A stretch of 7,130 bases of DNA from an uncultured Oscillospiraceae bacterium (GCA_910588365.1 CAJUQS010000118.1:1-7130); one strand, 5' to 3'; shown: positions 1-6,685, counted from the stretch's first letter. Notes: a model not told the origin generated them from the letters alone. Translations and numbers: made by a program.

Positions 1-331
1 TCCCCCGGTCCCCCCGGCATCGCCCTCCGGGCGATACTCCATGTTTTGATTATTTGCCCTTTGCTGTAGCTGGTCTGATTCTACCGATGGTGCCTGCCCA
101 TCGTCTGCCGCCCTTCTGTGTCTACCCACGAGTTCTAACGTACTGCCTGCTGTGGCACATCGGTGCGTTTTTGCGGGGCAGAGGTTCGGAGTGCCCCCGT
201 TGCAGGCTCCATCCCTTTAAGAGGCCGGCAGGCGGAGTTGTTCAAGTACCAGTCCACTAGATCAGAGCCCCAAAGGACTCTCTTGTTCACGGGGCACCGC
301 AATTCTTCATTTGCAGGTGTGTCTGAAAAAA
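1..331. other. Stretch without a supported gene
   Basis: No coding region is convincing here. The open frames on the plus strand are short, start at TTG or GTG without a ribosome binding site, and overlap one another in different frames. Several small perfect hairpins are visible: 20-26 with 30-36 (ATCGCCC/GGGCGAT, 3-base loop), 85-90 with 98-103 (CGATGG/CCATCG), and 175-180 with 192-197 (GGGGCA/TGCCCC). I recognise no tRNA, riboswitch or known RNA family. It may be the end of an upstream intergenic repeat or a decayed gene. No clear -35/-10 pair for dnaE was found in it. Confidence 0.5.
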
Positions 332-540
332 CCCCCGTTTATTTTGGGGGACCGGGGGGACACCCCCGGCGCATTTTTGGGTACTTTTTGTGCGCACAAA
401 AAGTAACCGCGGGGTGTGGGGCCGCGTAGGCCCCACTTGGCTCCGTCATTCGGCAAAGCCGAACGACCGCTCGGGTGACGCAAGCGCCGCCTTGGATCCT
501 ACTCAGAAACGGCAAGCCCGGCGCCGCGCAGCGGCGCACA
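332..540. repeat. Hairpin-rich intergenic element upstream of dnaE
   Basis: Six inverted repeats follow each other with little space between them: 332-336/346-350 (CCCCC/GGGGG), 352-358/363-369 (CCGGGGG/CCCCCGG), the 24-bp palindrome at 382-405, 416-423/429-436 (GTGGGGCC/GGCCCCAC), 449-454/458-463 (TTCGGC/GCCGAA, AAA loop) and 521-527/531-537 (GCGCCGC/GCGGCGC, GCA loop). All are perfect. This density fits a dispersed intergenic repeat rather than a single terminator; from memory, similar stretches recur in Oscillospiraceae genomes, but copy number cannot be judged from one window. The last hairpin ends 10 bases before the GGGAG ribosome binding site of dnaE, so any transcript starting upstream would carry the cluster as a structured leader. 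An independent role is inference. Confidence 0.6.
382..405. repeat. Perfect 24-bp palindrome
   Basis: The 24 bases are an exact palindrome centred between 393 and 394, with core TGCGCA flanked by TTTTTG on the left and CAAAAA on the right. With flanking T and A runs it could act as a bidirectional intrinsic terminator or as a protein-binding dyad. It lies within the larger hairpin cluster and about 155 bases before dnaE. Its function is unknown. Confidence 0.6.
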
Positions 541-559
541 ATGTAAAGGGAGAAAAACC

Positions 560-3500
560 ATGTCCTTTGTCCACCTCCACGTCCATACCGAATTCAGCCT
601 CCTGGACGGCTTCTGCCGCATCGACGGTCTGGCAAAGAGGGTCAGGGAGCTGGGCCAGACCGCCGTGGCGGTCACCGACCACGGCGTCATGTACGGTGCC
701 ATTGACTTCTACCGCGCCTGTAAAAAGGAGGGCGTCAAGCCCATCATCGGCTGCGAGGTCTATGTCACGCCGCCCGGCCGGACCCGGTTCGACAAGGTCC
801 ACGAGCTGGACGCCGAGAGCCGCCACCTGGTTCTGCTGTGCCGGAACGAGGAGGGGTACCGGAACCTCAGCTTCATGGTCAGCAAGGGCTTTGTGGAGGG
901 CTTCTATATCAAGCCCAGAATCGACATGGACCTGCTGCGCCAGTACAGCGGGGGGCTCATCGCCCTGTCCGCCTGTCTGGCCGGGGAGATCCCCAAGCGG
1001 CTGGTAAACGGGAACTACGAGGGCGCAAAGGCCTACGCCCTGGAGATGCGGGAGTTCTTCGGGGAGGACGGCTTCTACCTGGAGCTCCAGGACCACGGCA
1101 TCCGCAATCAGGCCGTGGTCAACCAGGGCCTGCTGCGGCTCCATGAGGAGACGGGCATCCCCCTGGTCTGTACCAACGACTGCCACTACCTCGCCCCCGA
1201 GGACGCGGAGAGCCACGACGTGCTGCTGTGCATCCAGACTGGCAAGCTGGTGGAGGACGAGAAGCGGATGCGCTACGAGCCCCGGAACTTCTACCTCCGG
1301 TCCACGCAGGAGATGGAGGCGCTCTTCGGCCAGTACCCGGAGGCCATCGCCAATACGGAGCGGGTGGCGGAGCTGTGCAGCCTGGACTTCACCTTCGGCA
1401 AGTACCACCTGCCGGAGTTCCGGGTGCCGGAGGGGGAGACGGCCCAGACCTATATCCGGAAGCTGTGCGAGGAGGGCTTTACAGCCAAGTACCGGGGACT
1501 TCACCCGGAGTACCACGCGCAGCTGGACTATGAGCTGGATATGATCGGGAAGATGGGGTTTACCGATTACTTCCTCATTGTCTCCGACTTCGTCCGCTTC
1601 GCCCGGGAGGCGGGGATCCCCGTGGGGCCCGGCCGCGGCTCCGCCGCCGGCAGCATGGTGTCCTACTGCCTCCATATCACGGATATTGACCCCATGAAGT
1701 ACAGCCTGTACTTCGAGCGGTTTCTGAACCCGGAGCGGGTGAGTATGCCGGATATCGACATGGACTTCGGCGACACCCGCCGGGACGAGGTCGTCGACTA
1801 TGTCCGCCGGAAATATGGCAGCGACCGGGTGGCCCAGATTGTCACCTTTGGCACCATGGCCGCCAGGGGCGCCATCCGGGATGTGGGACGGGTGCTGAAC
1901 CTGCCCTATGCCGAGGTGGACGCGGTGGCCAAGCAGGTGCCCAGCGGCCCCAACAACCAGCATATCACCCTGGACGAGGCCCTGCGGCTGTCGAAGCCCC
2001 TCCGGGAGCTCTACGAGCAGGACCCCAGAATCAAAAAGCTCATCGACACGGCCAAGGCCCTGGAGGGCATCCCGCGCCACGCCTCCACCCATGCCGCCGG
2101 GGTGGTGATTACCAAGAACCCGGTGTACACCTATGTTCCCCTGGCCCGCAACGACGAGACCATCGTCTGCCAGTACACCATGGTGACGCTGGAGGAGCTG
2201 GGCCTGCTGAAGATGGACTTCCTGGGCCTGCGCAACCTGACGGTGCTGGAGGATGCCGTTGCGATGGTCCGCCGGCGGGAGCCGGATTTCCGGCTGGAGG
2301 ACATCCCGGAGGACGACCAGGCGGTCTACGACATGCTCACCCAGGGGAAGACCAGCGGGGTGTTCCAGATGGAGTCCGCCGGCATGACCGGGGTGTGCGT
2401 GGGGCTCAAGCCCCAGTCCATCGAGGACCTGACGGCCATCGTGGCACTGTACCGGCCGGGCCCAATGGACTCCATCCCCCGGTTCATCGCCTGCAAGCAC
2501 GACCCGTCCCTGGTGACCTACAAGCATCCCTCCCTGGAGCCCATCCTCTCCGTCACCTACGGGTGCATCGTCTATCAGGAGCAGGTCATCGAGATTTTCC
2601 GCCGTCTGGCGGGGTACTCCCTGGGCCAGGCGGACATGGTCCGCCGGGCCATGAGCAAGAAGAAGCGCAGCGAGATCGAGCGGGAGCGGCAGTCCTTCAT
2701 CTATGGAGATCCGGAGCGAAAGATAGCCGGGTGCGTGGCAAACGGCATTCCGGAGGACACAGCCAAGGCCGTCTATGAGGAGATCGATGCTTTTGCCGAG
2801 TACGCATTCAACAAGGCCCATGCGGTGTGCTATGCCGTGGTGGCCTACCAGACCGCGTGGTTCAAGCTCCACCATCCCAAGGAGTACATGGCCGCCCTGC
2901 TGACCAGTGTGCTGGACTGGTCGGAGAAGGTCTCCGAGTATATCAACGAGTGCCGGGACATGGGCATCGCCCTGCTGCCCCCGGATGTCAACCGATCCCA
3001 GGACTGCTTCACCGTGGAGGAGGGGGGCATCCGCTTCGGCCTGGTGGCCATTAAGAATATCGGCCGGGGATTCATCCAGAACGTGGTGAAGGAGCGGGAG
3101 TCCGGCGGCGCCTTCACCGGGTTCCAGGACTTCTGCGAGCGGCTGTACGGGACGGATATGAACAAACGGGCGGTGGAGAACCTGATCCGCGCCGGCGCCT
3201 TTGACAGCTTCGGCGCCTACCGCAGCCAGCTCGTCGCGGTCAGCGACAAGCTGCTGGACTCCATTGCCGGCAGCCGCCGGCAGAACGTGGAGGGGCAGCT
3301 GGACTTTTTCGGCATGGCCGCCGGTCCGGCGGAAAGGAAGGCCGCCAACCTGACCCTGCCGGATATCCCGGAGTACGATCTGAGCGAGCGGATGCGGCAG
3401 GAGCGGGAGATCACGGGGCTCTACCTCTCCGGCCACCCCATGGACGCCTACCGCCCCGCCGCCAAGGCCGCGGGCGCGGCCTACATCGGCTCGGTCAACG

Positions 3501-4072
3501 AGGACTTCGCCCAGGAGGGCGGCCCCATGGTCTATCAGGACGAGCAGCGGATCGCCGTGGCGGGGGTGGTCACCGCCTACCGCACCCGCACCACGCGCAG
3601 CAGCAGCCTCATGGCCTACGCCTCTGTAGAGGACGAAACCGGCTCCATCGAGCTGCTCTGCTTCAGCCGGACGCTGGAGCAGTACGGCCGGGAGCTGAGC
3701 CCGGGCAGCGCGGTACTGGTCCGGGGGAAGCTGTCGGTCCGGGACGAGAAGCCGCCCCAGATCCTCTGCGACGCGGTCTACCCCCTTAAGGAGGGGGGGA
3801 GTGCTCCGCCGCCGGAGCAGGAGGCCTCCCGCGCCGCTGCGCCGGGCGTCCAGACGCTGGACGGGAGGGTGCTCTGGCTCCGTCTGCCCTCTGCCGGGCA
3901 CCCGGCCCTGGCCCACATCAACCGGGTTATCAGTATGTTCCCGGGAAATACCCTTGCGAAGCTGGTCTTTTCCGACACCGGAAAGCGGATGGGAACCACC
4001 TGCCTGTTGGGCAGGTCCCTGGTGGACGAGCTGGTGGAGGTGCTGGGAGCGGAGAACGTCATCGTCAAATAG
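560..4072 (+). CDS. dnaE: DNA polymerase III subunit alpha (DnaE)
   Basis: This is the C-family replicative polymerase subunit, which extends DNA primers at the fork; in Firmicutes it usually works beside PolC. The 1170 residues match the usual length (about 1100-1180). The N-terminal PHP domain (1-280) keeps a full set of likely metal ligands: H7, H9, D16, H41, E66, H89, C139, D207, H209. The palm carries PGRGSAAGS (357-365), PDIDMDF (397-403, catalytic D398 and D400) and KMDFLGL (551-557, third aspartate D553). A helix-hairpin-helix segment spans about 800-890, a likely clamp-binding motif QLDFF lies at 913-917, and an OB fold at about 998-1075. No separate DEDD exonuclease domain is present, as expected for DnaE and unlike PolC. 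The ATG follows GGGAG with 7 bases spacing. The gene looks intact and is probably transcribed alone, ending at the terminators after it. Whether it is the DnaE1 or DnaE3 subtype is not resolved. Confidence 0.97.
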   Translation: MSFVHLHVHTEFSLLDGFCRIDGLAKRVRELGQTAVAVTDHGVMYGAIDFYRACKKEGVKPIIGCEVYVTPPGRTRFDKVHELDAESRHLVLLCRNEEGYRNLSFMVSKGFVEGFYIKPRIDMDLLRQYSGGLIALSACLAGEIPKRLVNGNYEGAKAYALEMREFFGEDGFYLELQDHGIRNQAVVNQGLLRLHEETGIPLVCTNDCHYLAPEDAESHDVLLCIQTGKLVEDEKRMRYEPRNFYLRSTQEMEALFGQYPEAIANTERVAELCSLDFTFGKYHLPEFRVPEGETAQTYIRKLCEEGFTAKYRGLHPEYHAQLDYELDMIGKMGFTDYFLIVSDFVRFAREAGIPVGPGRGSAAGSMVSYCLHITDIDPMKYSLYFERFLNPERVSMPDIDMDFGDTRRDEVVDYVRRKYGSDRVAQIVTFGTMAARGAIRDVGRVLNLPYAEVDAVAKQVPSGPNNQHITLDEALRLSKPLRELYEQDPRIKKLIDTAKALEGIPRHASTHAAGVVITKNPVYTYVPLARNDETIVCQYTMVTLEELGLLKMDFLGLRNLTVLEDAVAMVRRREPDFRLEDIPEDDQAVYDMLTQGKTSGVFQMESAGMTGVCVGLKPQSIEDLTAIVALYRPGPMDSIPRFIACKHDPSLVTYKHPSLEPILSVTYGCIVYQEQVIEIFRRLAGYSLGQADMVRRAMSKKKRSEIERERQSFIYGDPERKIAGCVANGIPEDTAKAVYEEIDAFAEYAFNKAHAVCYAVVAYQTAWFKLHHPKEYMAALLTSVLDWSEKVSEYINECRDMGIALLPPDVNRSQDCFTVEEGGIRFGLVAIKNIGRGFIQNVVKERESGGAFTGFQDFCERLYGTDMNKRAVENLIRAGAFDSFGAYRSQLVAVSDKLLDSIAGSRRQNVEGQLDFFGMAAGPAERKAANLTLPDIPEYDLSERMRQEREITGLYLSGHPMDAYRPAAKAAGAAYIGSVNEDFAQEGGPMVYQDEQRIAVAGVVTAYRTRTTRSSSLMAYASVEDETGSIELLCFSRTLEQYGRELSPGSAVLVRGKLSVRDEKPPQILCDAVYPLKEGGSAPPPEQEASRAAAPGVQTLDGRVLWLRLPSAGHPALAHINRVISMFPGNTLAKLVFSDTGKRMGTTCLLGRSLVDELVEVLGAENVIVK

Positions 4073-4084
4073 GAACGGATACAG

Positions 4085-4114
4085 AGAGGACCTCCGCGGC
4101 CGCGGAGGTCCTCT
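4085..4114. terminator. 30-bp perfect palindrome after dnaE
   Basis: The sequence is an exact palindrome centred between 4099 and 4100, giving a stem of up to 13 bp (AGAGGACCTCCGC paired with its complement) and a GGCC loop. It begins 12 bases after the dnaE stop codon. No T run follows it, so by itself it is not a classical intrinsic terminator. It may assist the terminator 8 bases downstream or protect the 3' end of the mRNA. Confidence 0.55.
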
Positions 4115-4122
4115 GCTGTATG

Positions 4123-4151
4123 TCAAAAAAGTGGCAGCGCCACTTTTTTGA
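4123..4151. terminator. Intrinsic terminator, bidirectional
   Basis: A perfect 13-bp stem pairs 4123-4135 with 4139-4151 around a 3-base AGC loop. The GC-rich top (GTGGC/GCCAC) sits on an A6/T6 base, so the 3' arm ends in TTTTTT. This is the classical rho-independent form for dnaE. The A6 on the left arm would also serve transcription from the other side. Confidence 0.8.
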
Positions 4152-4180
4152 GAAGGGATTCGCTTCGCTCTGCGCCTCGG

Positions 4181-4290
4181 TTGTGCGCCTTTGGCGCACA
4201 ATTCGACGCTCGCTCCCCGTGAAGTGTTTTTCCCACGTACACGCCGCGGGAAAAACGATTTGATTTTATTTGCCGCCTGCGGGCGGCAAA
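4181..4290. repeat. Second intergenic hairpin cluster
   Basis: Three perfect 9-bp inverted repeats follow each other: 4181-4189/4193-4201 (TTGTGCGCC, TTT loop, GGCGCACAA), 4226-4234/4248-4256 (GTTTTTCCC/GGGAAAAAC, 13-base loop) and 4269-4277/4282-4290 (TTTGCCGCC/GGCGGCAAA, TGCG loop). With the terminator before it, almost the whole gap between dnaE and the sigma-factor gene is folded structure. The style resembles the cluster upstream of dnaE, and both contain the word GGCGCACAAT. A dispersed repeat is the likeliest explanation; no function can be assigned. Confidence 0.55.
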
Positions 4291-4409
4291 CTCTTGCAGA
4301 GGGCTTTTTTGACAGGCTGAGAGGTCTGCCGTCTCCCGGGAGAAAATTTTCCCACCAATGAAAAAAATTCCCCCGCTGAAACGTGTTATGGGTGAAGGGA
4401 GTGAGGAAC

Positions 4410-4889
4410 ATGGTTCCGTTTGGTACCGATGAAACCATATGCCGCATTGTCCGGGAGTACAGCCCCATGCTGCTGCGCCTGGCCTGCACCCGTCTGGATT
4501 CCACCGCCGATGCGGAGGACGCGGTGCAGGAGGTGTTTTTGCAGCTGCTGTCCGCTCCCGTCGCGTTCCGGGACGCCGGACACGAGAAGGCGTGGCTGAT
4601 CCGCGCAACCCTTCACCGCGCCGGCGACATCCGCCGCCGGGCGGAGAAACGAAATGTCCCTCTGGAGGCGGCGGCCTCCTCGGCCGCTCCGGCGGAGGAC
4701 GGCGCTCTGCTGCGGGCCGTCCAGGCGCTGCCGGAGAAGTATAGCGCCGTCATCCACCTCCACTACTACGAGGGATATTCCATCCGTGAGATTGGGAAGC
4801 TGCTGGGTCTGCCCGCCGCCACGGTGGGGACCCGGCTGGCCCGGGGCCGGGACCGGCTGCGGAAGCTGCTGAAGGAGGAGATCGAATGA
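4410..4889 (+). CDS. RNA polymerase sigma factor, ECF (sigma-70 family)
   Basis: The 159-residue protein has the two-domain layout of extracytoplasmic-function sigma factors, which redirect RNA polymerase to a small stress or envelope regulon. Sigma region 2 covers about 8-76, with the polymerase-binding stretch AEDAVQEVFLQL (35-46) and AWLIRATLHRAGDIRR (61-76) in the -10 recognition helix. A short alanine-rich linker (86-97) leads to region 4 (about 100-155), starting LPEKYSAVIHLHYYEGYS and holding the helix-turn-helix (about 124-147, SIREIGKLLGLPAATVGTRL). I chose the ATG at 4410 because GGAG lies 8 bases upstream; an in-frame GTG at 4383 would add nine residues with no better site. The gene overlaps the next by ATGA, indicating translational coupling with its probable anti-sigma factor. 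Its target promoters cannot be named from the window. Confidence 0.92.
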   Translation: MVPFGTDETICRIVREYSPMLLRLACTRLDSTADAEDAVQEVFLQLLSAPVAFRDAGHEKAWLIRATLHRAGDIRRRAEKRNVPLEAAASSAAPAEDGALLRAVQALPEKYSAVIHLHYYEGYSIREIGKLLGLPAATVGTRLARGRDRLRKLLKEEIE

Positions 4890-5806
4890 ACTGGAACGAT
4901 TATAAAAAGGCAGTTGACGGCCTTCCATTTGATCCGGATTTTCAGGCGCGCACGATAGAACTGCTGCGCCGGCAGGCCCGTGAACCATCAAAAAAGGAGT
5001 GTATGACGATGAAACGGAAAACCATTCAGAGATGCGTCGCCATTGCGGCTGCGATTGCCCTGCTGACCGTGTCCGCTTATGCCGCCGTGACGTGGCTGAG
5101 CCCGTCCCAGGTGGCGGACGAACTGGGCCAGACCGCGCTGGCGGAGGCGTTTGAGAGCGAGACGGCTGTCTTCATCAACCAGAGCGTGGAAACCGGGGAT
5201 TACCGCGTCACCCTGGCGGGACTGGTGTCCGGCAGGGGACTGTCCGGCTGGCAGCAGGACCTGGACCAGTCCCGCACCTACGCGGTGGCCAGCGTGGAGC
5301 GGCTGGACGGCGCCGCGCTCTCCGCCGATGATCTGCCCCCCAGCAGCTTTATCCTTACGCCCCTGGTATCCGGCTACACGCCGTGGTCGCTGAACAACTG
5401 GACGCTGGACGCGGGCGTCAGCAGCATGGAGCGGGACGGGGTGATCTACTATCTGCTGGATGTGGAGAATCTGGAGAAGTTTGCCGACCATACGGTCTAT
5501 CTGGCGTTCTATGAGGGGGGATCGCCCTCTCAGCAGAGCTTCACCATGGCGGCGGACGGGACCATCGCCTTTGCGGAGGGCTATGAGGGCCCCCACGCCC
5601 TGTTCATCCTGCCCCTGGACGCCGGCAGGGCGGACCCGGACGCCGTGGAGAAGTTCATCGCGGACAGCGGGTTTGACCGGGAGTGGTTTGTTGGCCAGCC
5701 CTCCGGCGCTGAGGAGCCGCCGGTGCCGGAGAGCGGGGAGCAGGACGCCCCGGGGGATACCGCCGGCCAGAAAACAGAGGACAGCCTGCCGGCGGTCCTC
5801 CAATAG
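4886..5806 (+). CDS. Probable membrane anti-sigma factor (DUF4179-like)
   Basis: The 306-residue protein probably holds the preceding sigma factor inactive at the membrane until an outside signal arrives. About 48 cytoplasmic residues are followed by one hydrophobic segment (about 50-69, CVAIAAAIALLTVSAYAAVT) and a large extracytoplasmic domain (about 70-270). The C-terminal tail (272-306) is rich in Pro, Glu, Gly and Ser and probably disordered. The size, topology and position resemble the DUF4179-type proteins that follow ECF sigma genes in Firmicutes; this family assignment is from memory and moderate. No zinc-binding HxxxCxxC motif of the ZAS class is present. Its ATG overlaps the sigma stop codon (ATGA). 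A second ribosome binding site lies inside the gene ahead of Met42, which could give a product without the cytoplasmic part. No protease site is recognisable. Confidence 0.75.
   Translation: MNWNDYKKAVDGLPFDPDFQARTIELLRRQAREPSKKECMTMKRKTIQRCVAIAAAIALLTVSAYAAVTWLSPSQVADELGQTALAEAFESETAVFINQSVETGDYRVTLAGLVSGRGLSGWQQDLDQSRTYAVASVERLDGAALSADDLPPSSFILTPLVSGYTPWSLNNWTLDAGVSSMERDGVIYYLLDVENLEKFADHTVYLAFYEGGSPSQQSFTMAADGTIAFAEGYEGPHALFILPLDAGRADPDAVEKFIADSGFDREWFVGQPSGAEEPPVPESGEQDAPGDTAGQKTEDSLPAVLQ
4994..5011 (+). promoter_or_regulatory. Internal ribosome binding site in the anti-sigma gene
   Basis: AAGGAG (4994-4999) lies 9 bases before the in-frame ATG at 5009 (Met42) and 3 bases before the ATG at 5003 (Met40). 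The spacing to Met42 is ideal. Starting there would give a protein beginning MKRKTIQRC, a charged N-terminus directly before the hydrophobic segment, like a signal anchor. The upstream ATG at 4886 stays my choice because of the ATGA coupling and because the first 40 residues look like an anti-sigma segment. Confidence 0.45.
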
Positions 5807-5817
5807 ATACAATAACG

Positions 5818-5842
5818 GCCGCCGGGGCTTTGCCCCGGCGGC
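5818..5842. terminator. Hairpin between convergent genes
   Basis: A perfect 11-bp GC-rich stem pairs 5818-5828 (GCCGCCGGGGC) with 5832-5842 around a TTT loop. It sits between the end of the anti-sigma gene and the end of the convergent Crp/Fnr gene, where a shared bidirectional terminator is expected. Neither side has a strong T run, so termination efficiency is uncertain. Confidence 0.6.
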
Positions 5843-5891
5843 TCAGCTTATTCGCGCCTGCGAAGGGACATTTGGGACAGTCAGAGGCCGT

Positions 5892-6542
5892 TTACTGCTT
5901 CTGCATGGTGACGGTCCGGCCGTCTATGAGCACCACGCCGTCGCCCCGCAGCTTCTTCAGCTCCCGCATCATCGCGCTGCGGTCGGTGCTGATGTAGTCG
6001 GCCAGGGCGCTGAGGGTAAAGGGGAGGGTAAAGGTGTCCGAGCCCGCCTCCAGCTGGCACAGATGGAAATAGCACTGGAGCTTGTCGCGGATGCTGCGGC
6101 GGCTGAGGACCTCCACCCGGCGGCTCAGCCGCCGGGTCTGCTCCGCCACCAGGCGGAACATGTTCTGTACCAGCTTGCTGTGGTGGGCGCACGCCTTCTC
6201 GCAGCGCTTCATGATATGGTTGTACTCCATAAACAGCACCTCGCTGACCCCTGAGCTGACAACCTCCACGCAGTCACCCAGCGTTGGCGTAAAGGCCAGA
6301 ACCTCCCCGAATACCCCGCCGGTCTCCATCCGCTCCAGGATGGTCCGGGTTCCGGCATAGTCGAAGCGCACCAGTTCCGCCTCGCCCTGGAGCAGAACGC
6401 CCACCTCCCCGCTGGACTCGCCGTAGGCGCAGATGGTCTGACCGCCCTGATAGCGGCCCCGGCGCATCCGGAAGCACTGGATCATCGACTCCACCTCTTT
6501 GTCGGTGATATTCTGAAAGATTGACAGCCCGCTGTATTCCAT
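5892..6542 (-). CDS. Crp/Fnr family transcriptional regulator
   Basis: The 216-residue protein has the Crp/Fnr plan: an N-terminal effector domain (about 8-115) with a jelly-roll signature including GVFGEVLAF (76-84), a long dimerisation helix (about 115-150), and a C-terminal winged helix (about 170-212) with the helix-turn-helix in LSALADYISTDRSAMMRELK (177-196). It would bind a palindromic site as a dimer. The Arg-Ser pair that holds cAMP in Crp is not seen at the expected place (TLGDCVEVVSS), so cAMP is unlikely. The Fnr iron-sulfur cluster pattern is also absent: its seven cysteines (23, 38, 91, 114, 118, 157, 162) are scattered, though they could sense redox state. The ATG is preceded by GAGGAGG at good spacing. 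It is divergent from the NrdD-like gene, with two dyads between them, so it probably controls that gene and perhaps itself (inference). Confidence 0.9.
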   Translation of the reverse strand: MEYSGLSIFQNITDKEVESMIQCFRMRRGRYQGGQTICAYGESSGEVGVLLQGEAELVRFDYAGTRTILERMETGGVFGEVLAFTPTLGDCVEVVSSGVSEVLFMEYNHIMKRCEKACAHHSKLVQNMFRLVAEQTRRLSRRVEVLSRRSIRDKLQCYFHLCQLEAGSDTFTLPFTLSALADYISTDRSAMMRELKKLRGDGVVLIDGRTVTMQKQ

Positions 6543-6622
6543 GATGTTCCTCCTCAGAGCTCCCTATATCTGGGGGACTCTGTCCATATACAATACCAAA
6601 TATAGAAAATTTCTTTTTTGGT

Positions 6623-6638
6623 TGTTGCTGTTGCAACA
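6623..6638. promoter_or_regulatory. Inverted repeat, candidate Crp/Fnr operator
   Basis: TGTTGC-TGTT-GCAACA is a perfect 6-4-6 dyad centred at 6630.5. If the -10 at 6661-6666 is real and transcription starts near 6673, the centre falls at about -42.5, very near the class II activator site (-41.5) of Crp/Fnr proteins. The lack of a good -35 at 17 bases spacing fits an activator-dependent promoter. Binding by the neighbouring regulator is inferred. Confidence 0.5.
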
Positions 6639-6660
6639 CGCCTTGTCCACTATTCCATGA

Positions 6661-6666
6661 TATACT
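6661..6666 (+). promoter_or_regulatory. Probable -10 element of the NrdD-like gene
   Basis: TATACT differs from TATAAT at one base and lies in an AT-rich stretch about 60 bases before the start codon. The hexamer 17 bases upstream (6638-6643, ACGCCT) is a poor -35, so the promoter would need an activator. TTGTCC at 6643-6648 is only 12 bases away, too close to serve as -35. Confidence 0.45.
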
Positions 6667-6669
6667 CTG

Positions 6670-6685
6670 TTTACAAAAATGTAAA
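6670..6685. promoter_or_regulatory. Inverted repeat over the predicted transcription start
   Basis: TTTACA-AAAA-TGTAAA is a perfect 6-4-6 dyad with the same geometry as the one at 6623-6638 but another sequence. It starts 4 bases after the predicted -10 and covers the expected start near 6673, a place typical of repressor operators. It may be bound by the divergent regulator or a second factor. Confidence 0.45.

Noticed and set aside
163..429. Open frame of 88 codons with a GTG start
   Set aside because: It has no ribosome binding site and runs into the hairpin cluster; its composition looks like translated repeat DNA.
332..540. Hairpin series considered as a CRISPR array or tandem repeat
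   Set aside because: The hairpins differ in sequence and length; there is no repeated unit with regular spacers.
4309..4333. Possible autoregulated promoter of the sigma gene (TTGACA at 4309-4314, CGTC at 4330-4333)
   Set aside because: No -10 of the housekeeping type lies 17 bases after TTGACA, and the CGTC at 15 bases spacing is too weak a match for an ECF promoter to be called.
503..4504. A 1333-codon open frame on the minus strand spanning the whole of dnaE
   Set aside because: It is the complement of a GC-rich gene whose codon bias removes stops on the opposite strand. The translation is low in complexity and has no domain, and the plus strand encodes an unmistakable DnaE.
4386..4991. 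Minus-strand open frame of 201 codons across the sigma-factor gene
   Set aside because: It is a shadow of the sigma gene, whose regions 2 and 4 are clear on the plus strand.
6585..6604. Candidate -10 elements for the Crp/Fnr gene on the minus strand (TATTGT, TATATG, TATATT)
   Set aside because: Several overlap and none has a matching -35 at 17 bases, so no single promoter can be supported.
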